Assembly (NCBI GenBank): GCA_003367665.1
Contig: QKXI01000003.1
Location: 1 to 64,000, forward strand
From: Leifsonia sp. ku-ls
GTDB lineage: Bacteria > Actinomycetota > Actinomycetes > Actinomycetales > Microbacteriaceae
Direction: 5' to 3'
Length of the DNA: 64,000 nt
A program made the translations under genes and the position numbers. The notes under the pieces are model-generated. The model ran no database searches. It saw only the letters and a list, made by a program, of their open reading frames with translations, and was not told the DNA's origin. Shown piece by piece: positions 62,235 through 64,000 of the stretch (the first letter of the stretch is position 1; the number at the start of each line of letters is the position of its first letter).

Positions 62235-62705
62235 ATGACGATGCAGCGGATCCTCTCGGAGGTGCGGACTTTCGACGGCCTCCTCGAACTCGCCCCCGAG
62301 CCGGGTGGCGAGTACCCCGAACTTGTCTGGGGCGACCACTTCTTCTACTACGCGCCGGACGGCGAGGTGCCGCATAACAGGCAGCCGTACGCGACGATCG
62401 TGACGAAGGACTACCCCGACGACACGCTCTCGGAGCTGAACCTCCCGGACCGGTGGCGACTGAACATCCACGTCGGCGCGCCGGCTTTCGCCGACCTCCT
62501 CGGCTACGAGCCCGCCGCGATCGATGCCTCGGTGCTCGACTTTTCCGCAGAGGACGTGATCAACCCGCACCCGCTGTACGGCTCCTCGGGATGGGTATGC
62601 ATCGTGAACCCCGGCCCGGCGACGCTCGACCGCGCTCTGGAGGCTTTGCGTGCCGCGCACCACGCCGATCGGCGCCGCGTGGAGCGGCGGAGCCGTCCCT
62701 CGTAG
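62235..62705 (+). CDS. DUF6194-like protein
   Basis: A 156-residue soluble protein that resembles the DUF6194 family (WGDHFFYYAPDGEVPHNRQPYATIVTKDYPDD in pieces; RLNIHVGAPAFADLLGYEP; DVINPHPLYGSSGWVCIVNP). The fold is unknown. The end is a basic helix. ATG 62235 is six bases after CATAGT. It is divergent from the two-HTH MerR regulator. Confidence 0.8.
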   Translation: MTMQRILSEVRTFDGLLELAPEPGGEYPELVWGDHFFYYAPDGEVPHNRQPYATIVTKDYPDDTLSELNLPDRWRLNIHVGAPAFADLLGYEPAAIDASVLDFSAEDVINPHPLYGSSGWVCIVNPGPATLDRALEALRAAHHADRRRVERRSRPS

Positions 62706-62732
62706 GGGCCGACCCCCAGCCCGGCCCTCCCC

Positions 62733-64000
62733 TCAGATGATCGCGTCGGAGAGCGTCGTCGGGTTGCCGAACCGGTGGTTCGTGATCGAGATGGCCTGCT
62801 CGTGCAGGAAGGTGAGCACCTCGATCCGCCCGGACGGCGTGACCGGGCCGTCGTAGATCGCGACGTCCGGCGTCCCGCCGAGGGCCGTCGCGAGCGCGGT
62901 CGGGTCGCCGCCGATGAGCCGGATGCGGTGGGCGGTGATCTTCCGCGCGCGGACGTGGGAGAGCCAGTGCGCGTCGGACTCGACCGTTACCTCGACGTCG
63001 CGGTCGCGGAGCAACGCCTGCATGGCGCGCGGCAGCTTCACCGGCGTGCTGACGGTGAACGGCGACCGTGCGACCGTGGCCGCGGCCATCACGCGGAGCA
63101 GCTCGGGCAGCGAACTCCCCTCGGAGAGCCGGATGGCCACCGGGACCGGCCGGTAGCGGAACAGGTTGCGTTCCACGCCGAGGCCGGACACGTCGGTCAC
63201 CCGGTGGTACTCGGTCGCGACCGCGATGGCGTCGCTGAGGGCGGAGCGGCGGACCAGGTCGAAGGACGGGTAGTCCATCGACGACTGCCCGGACTCGATC
63301 AGGTCGGACACGCGCTGCTCCAGGCCCCGCAGGTGCAGGCTGGAGCTGGAGCTCCCGGCCTCCGGCTCCCACGAACCGAGCCCGAGCAGGTAGTTGGGAC
63401 CGCCCGCCTTCGTCCCGGCGCCGACGGAGGAGCGCTTCCAGCCGCCGAATGGCTGACGACGCACGATCGCGCCCGTGATCCCGCGGTTGACGTAGAGGTT
63501 GCCCGCCTCCACCGTGTCCAGCCAGAGCGCCAGCTCGTCGGAGTCGAGCGAGTGCAGGCCTGCCGTGAGACCGTACTCGACCGCGTTCTGGAAGCGGATG
63601 GCCTCCTCCAGGTCGCGGGCCGCCATGATGCCGAGCACCGGGCCGAAGAACTCGGTGAGGTGGAAGTACGAGCCGGGCTGGACTCCGGTGCGCACGCCGG
63701 GTGACCAGAGCCTCCCGGTGTCGTCGAGAGGCTTGGGCTGCACCAGCCACTCCTCGTCGGCGCCGAGCGTCGTGAGGGCGTGGAGCAGCTTGCCGCTCGC
63801 CGGCTCGATCAGTGGCCCCATCTGACTCGTCGGGTCTGCCGGGTATCCGACGCGGAGACTCGTGACGGCGTCCACCAGCTGATTGCGGAACCGTTCGGAC
63901 TTCGCCACCGATCCCACCAGGATGACGAGACTCGCGGCCGAGCACTTCTGCCCGGCGTGCCCGAAGGCGCTCTTCACGATGTCGGAGACGGCCAGGTCGT
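62733..64000 (-). CDS. putA: Bifunctional proline dehydrogenase/P5C dehydrogenase, C-terminal part (cut at edge)
   Basis: The 3' part (about 422 codons) of an aldehyde-dehydrogenase-type gene; the 5' part lies beyond the right edge. The catalytic Cys is in FGHAGQKCSAASLVIL. GPLIEPASGKLL, FHLTEFFGPVLGIM and NLYVNRGITGAIVRRQPFGGWKRSS match the delta-1-pyrroline-5-carboxylate dehydrogenase domain of PutA. About 210 residues after it form the C-terminal domain often found in actinobacterial PutA. The PRODH half cannot be seen, so the bifunctional call rests on this tail and the RGITGAIVRRQPFGG pattern. Its product is glutamate. Confidence 0.85.
   Translation of the reverse strand, partial: DLAVSDIVKSAFGHAGQKCSAASLVILVGSVAKSERFRNQLVDAVTSLRVGYPADPTSQMGPLIEPASGKLLHALTTLGADEEWLVQPKPLDDTGRLWSPGVRTGVQPGSYFHLTEFFGPVLGIMAARDLEEAIRFQNAVEYGLTAGLHSLDSDELALWLDTVEAGNLYVNRGITGAIVRRQPFGGWKRSSVGAGTKAGGPNYLLGLGSWEPEAGSSSSSLHLRGLEQRVSDLIESGQSSMDYPSFDLVRRSALSDAIAVATEYHRVTDVSGLGVERNLFRYRPVPVAIRLSEGSSLPELLRVMAAATVARSPFTVSTPVKLPRAMQALLRDRDVEVTVESDAHWLSHVRARKITAHRIRLIGGDPTALATALGGTPDVAIYDGPVTPSGRIEVLTFLHEQAISITNHRFGNPTTLSDAII

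Overview
The window is very GC-rich actinobacterial DNA with dense, mostly non-overlapping genes. Starts are often GTG and operons are tightly overlapped (ATGA/GTGA). Many genes have a TAnnnT hexamer only 6-7 bases before the start codon and no Shine-Dalgarno sequence, as leaderless actinobacterial genes do. Gene content (TreYZ/GlgX, CsbD, many small regulators, no cell-wall arabinogalactan genes) and the style of the proteins suggest Microbacteriaceae, perhaps a Leifsonia-like organism; that placement is inference. I see no rRNA, tRNA, CRISPR array, insertion sequence or prophage. The right edge cuts a PutA-type proline catabolic gene and the left edge cuts a small membrane protein.

Layout. 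0.2-3.9 kb: a GH6 cellulase-like protein, an ArsR-SRPBCC regulator divergent from an SRPBCC gene, and a HAD hydrolase. 4.0-10.0 kb: an amino-acid-type ABC importer with Gfo/Idh and FAD oxidoreductases, run from a divergent promoter region with twin LacI-type operators. 10.0-12.0 kb: an AraC-type regulator and small genes. 12.0-22.2 kb: the glycogen/trehalose block (treY, treZ, glgX, a soluble Ser/Thr kinase and a GH15 enzyme), interrupted by a ClpP paralogue and a HicAB toxin-antitoxin pair. 22.2-28.4 kb: acetyl-CoA synthetase, a UvrA-like ABC protein, a DHFR-fold reductase and a PHP protein. 28.4-32.9 kb: a wall-hydrolase-like exported protein, a DHA2 drug exporter with MarR and TetR regulators, and a PAP2 phosphatase. 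33.0-42.1 kb: signalling genes, namely a sigma factor fused to a zinc anti-sigma domain and a LamG domain, an HtrA protease, small unknown proteins, a STAND-LuxR regulator, a second ECF sigma factor and a diverged UDP-GlcNAc-epimerase-like protein. 42.1-50.9 kb: small metabolic genes, a MarR-MFS operon and a Phd-VapC pair. 51-57.3 kb: aldo/keto reductases, LysR, HxlR, MOSC and a peptide transporter. 57.4-64 kb: Lrp, SRPBCC, a two-component system, a tandem-HTH MerR with an aldo/keto reductase, a DUF6194-like protein and PutA.

How it works together. Glycogen or maltodextrin is debranched by GlgX, converted at its reducing end to trehalose by TreY and TreZ, and trimmed by the GH15 enzyme, with a kinase translationally coupled between the last two. 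Local control is unusually legible: palindromic operators are visible for the ArsR, LacI, TetR/MarR, MarR-MFS, Phd-VapC, HicAB, HxlR and Lrp units. The least ordinary items are the one-protein sigma/anti-sigma/LamG fusion, a 20-bp-periodic triple palindrome present at two convergent gene junctions, a 25-bp perfect inverted repeat, a LuxR reading frame that runs on through an antisense sigma gene, and a MerR protein with two HTH domains.
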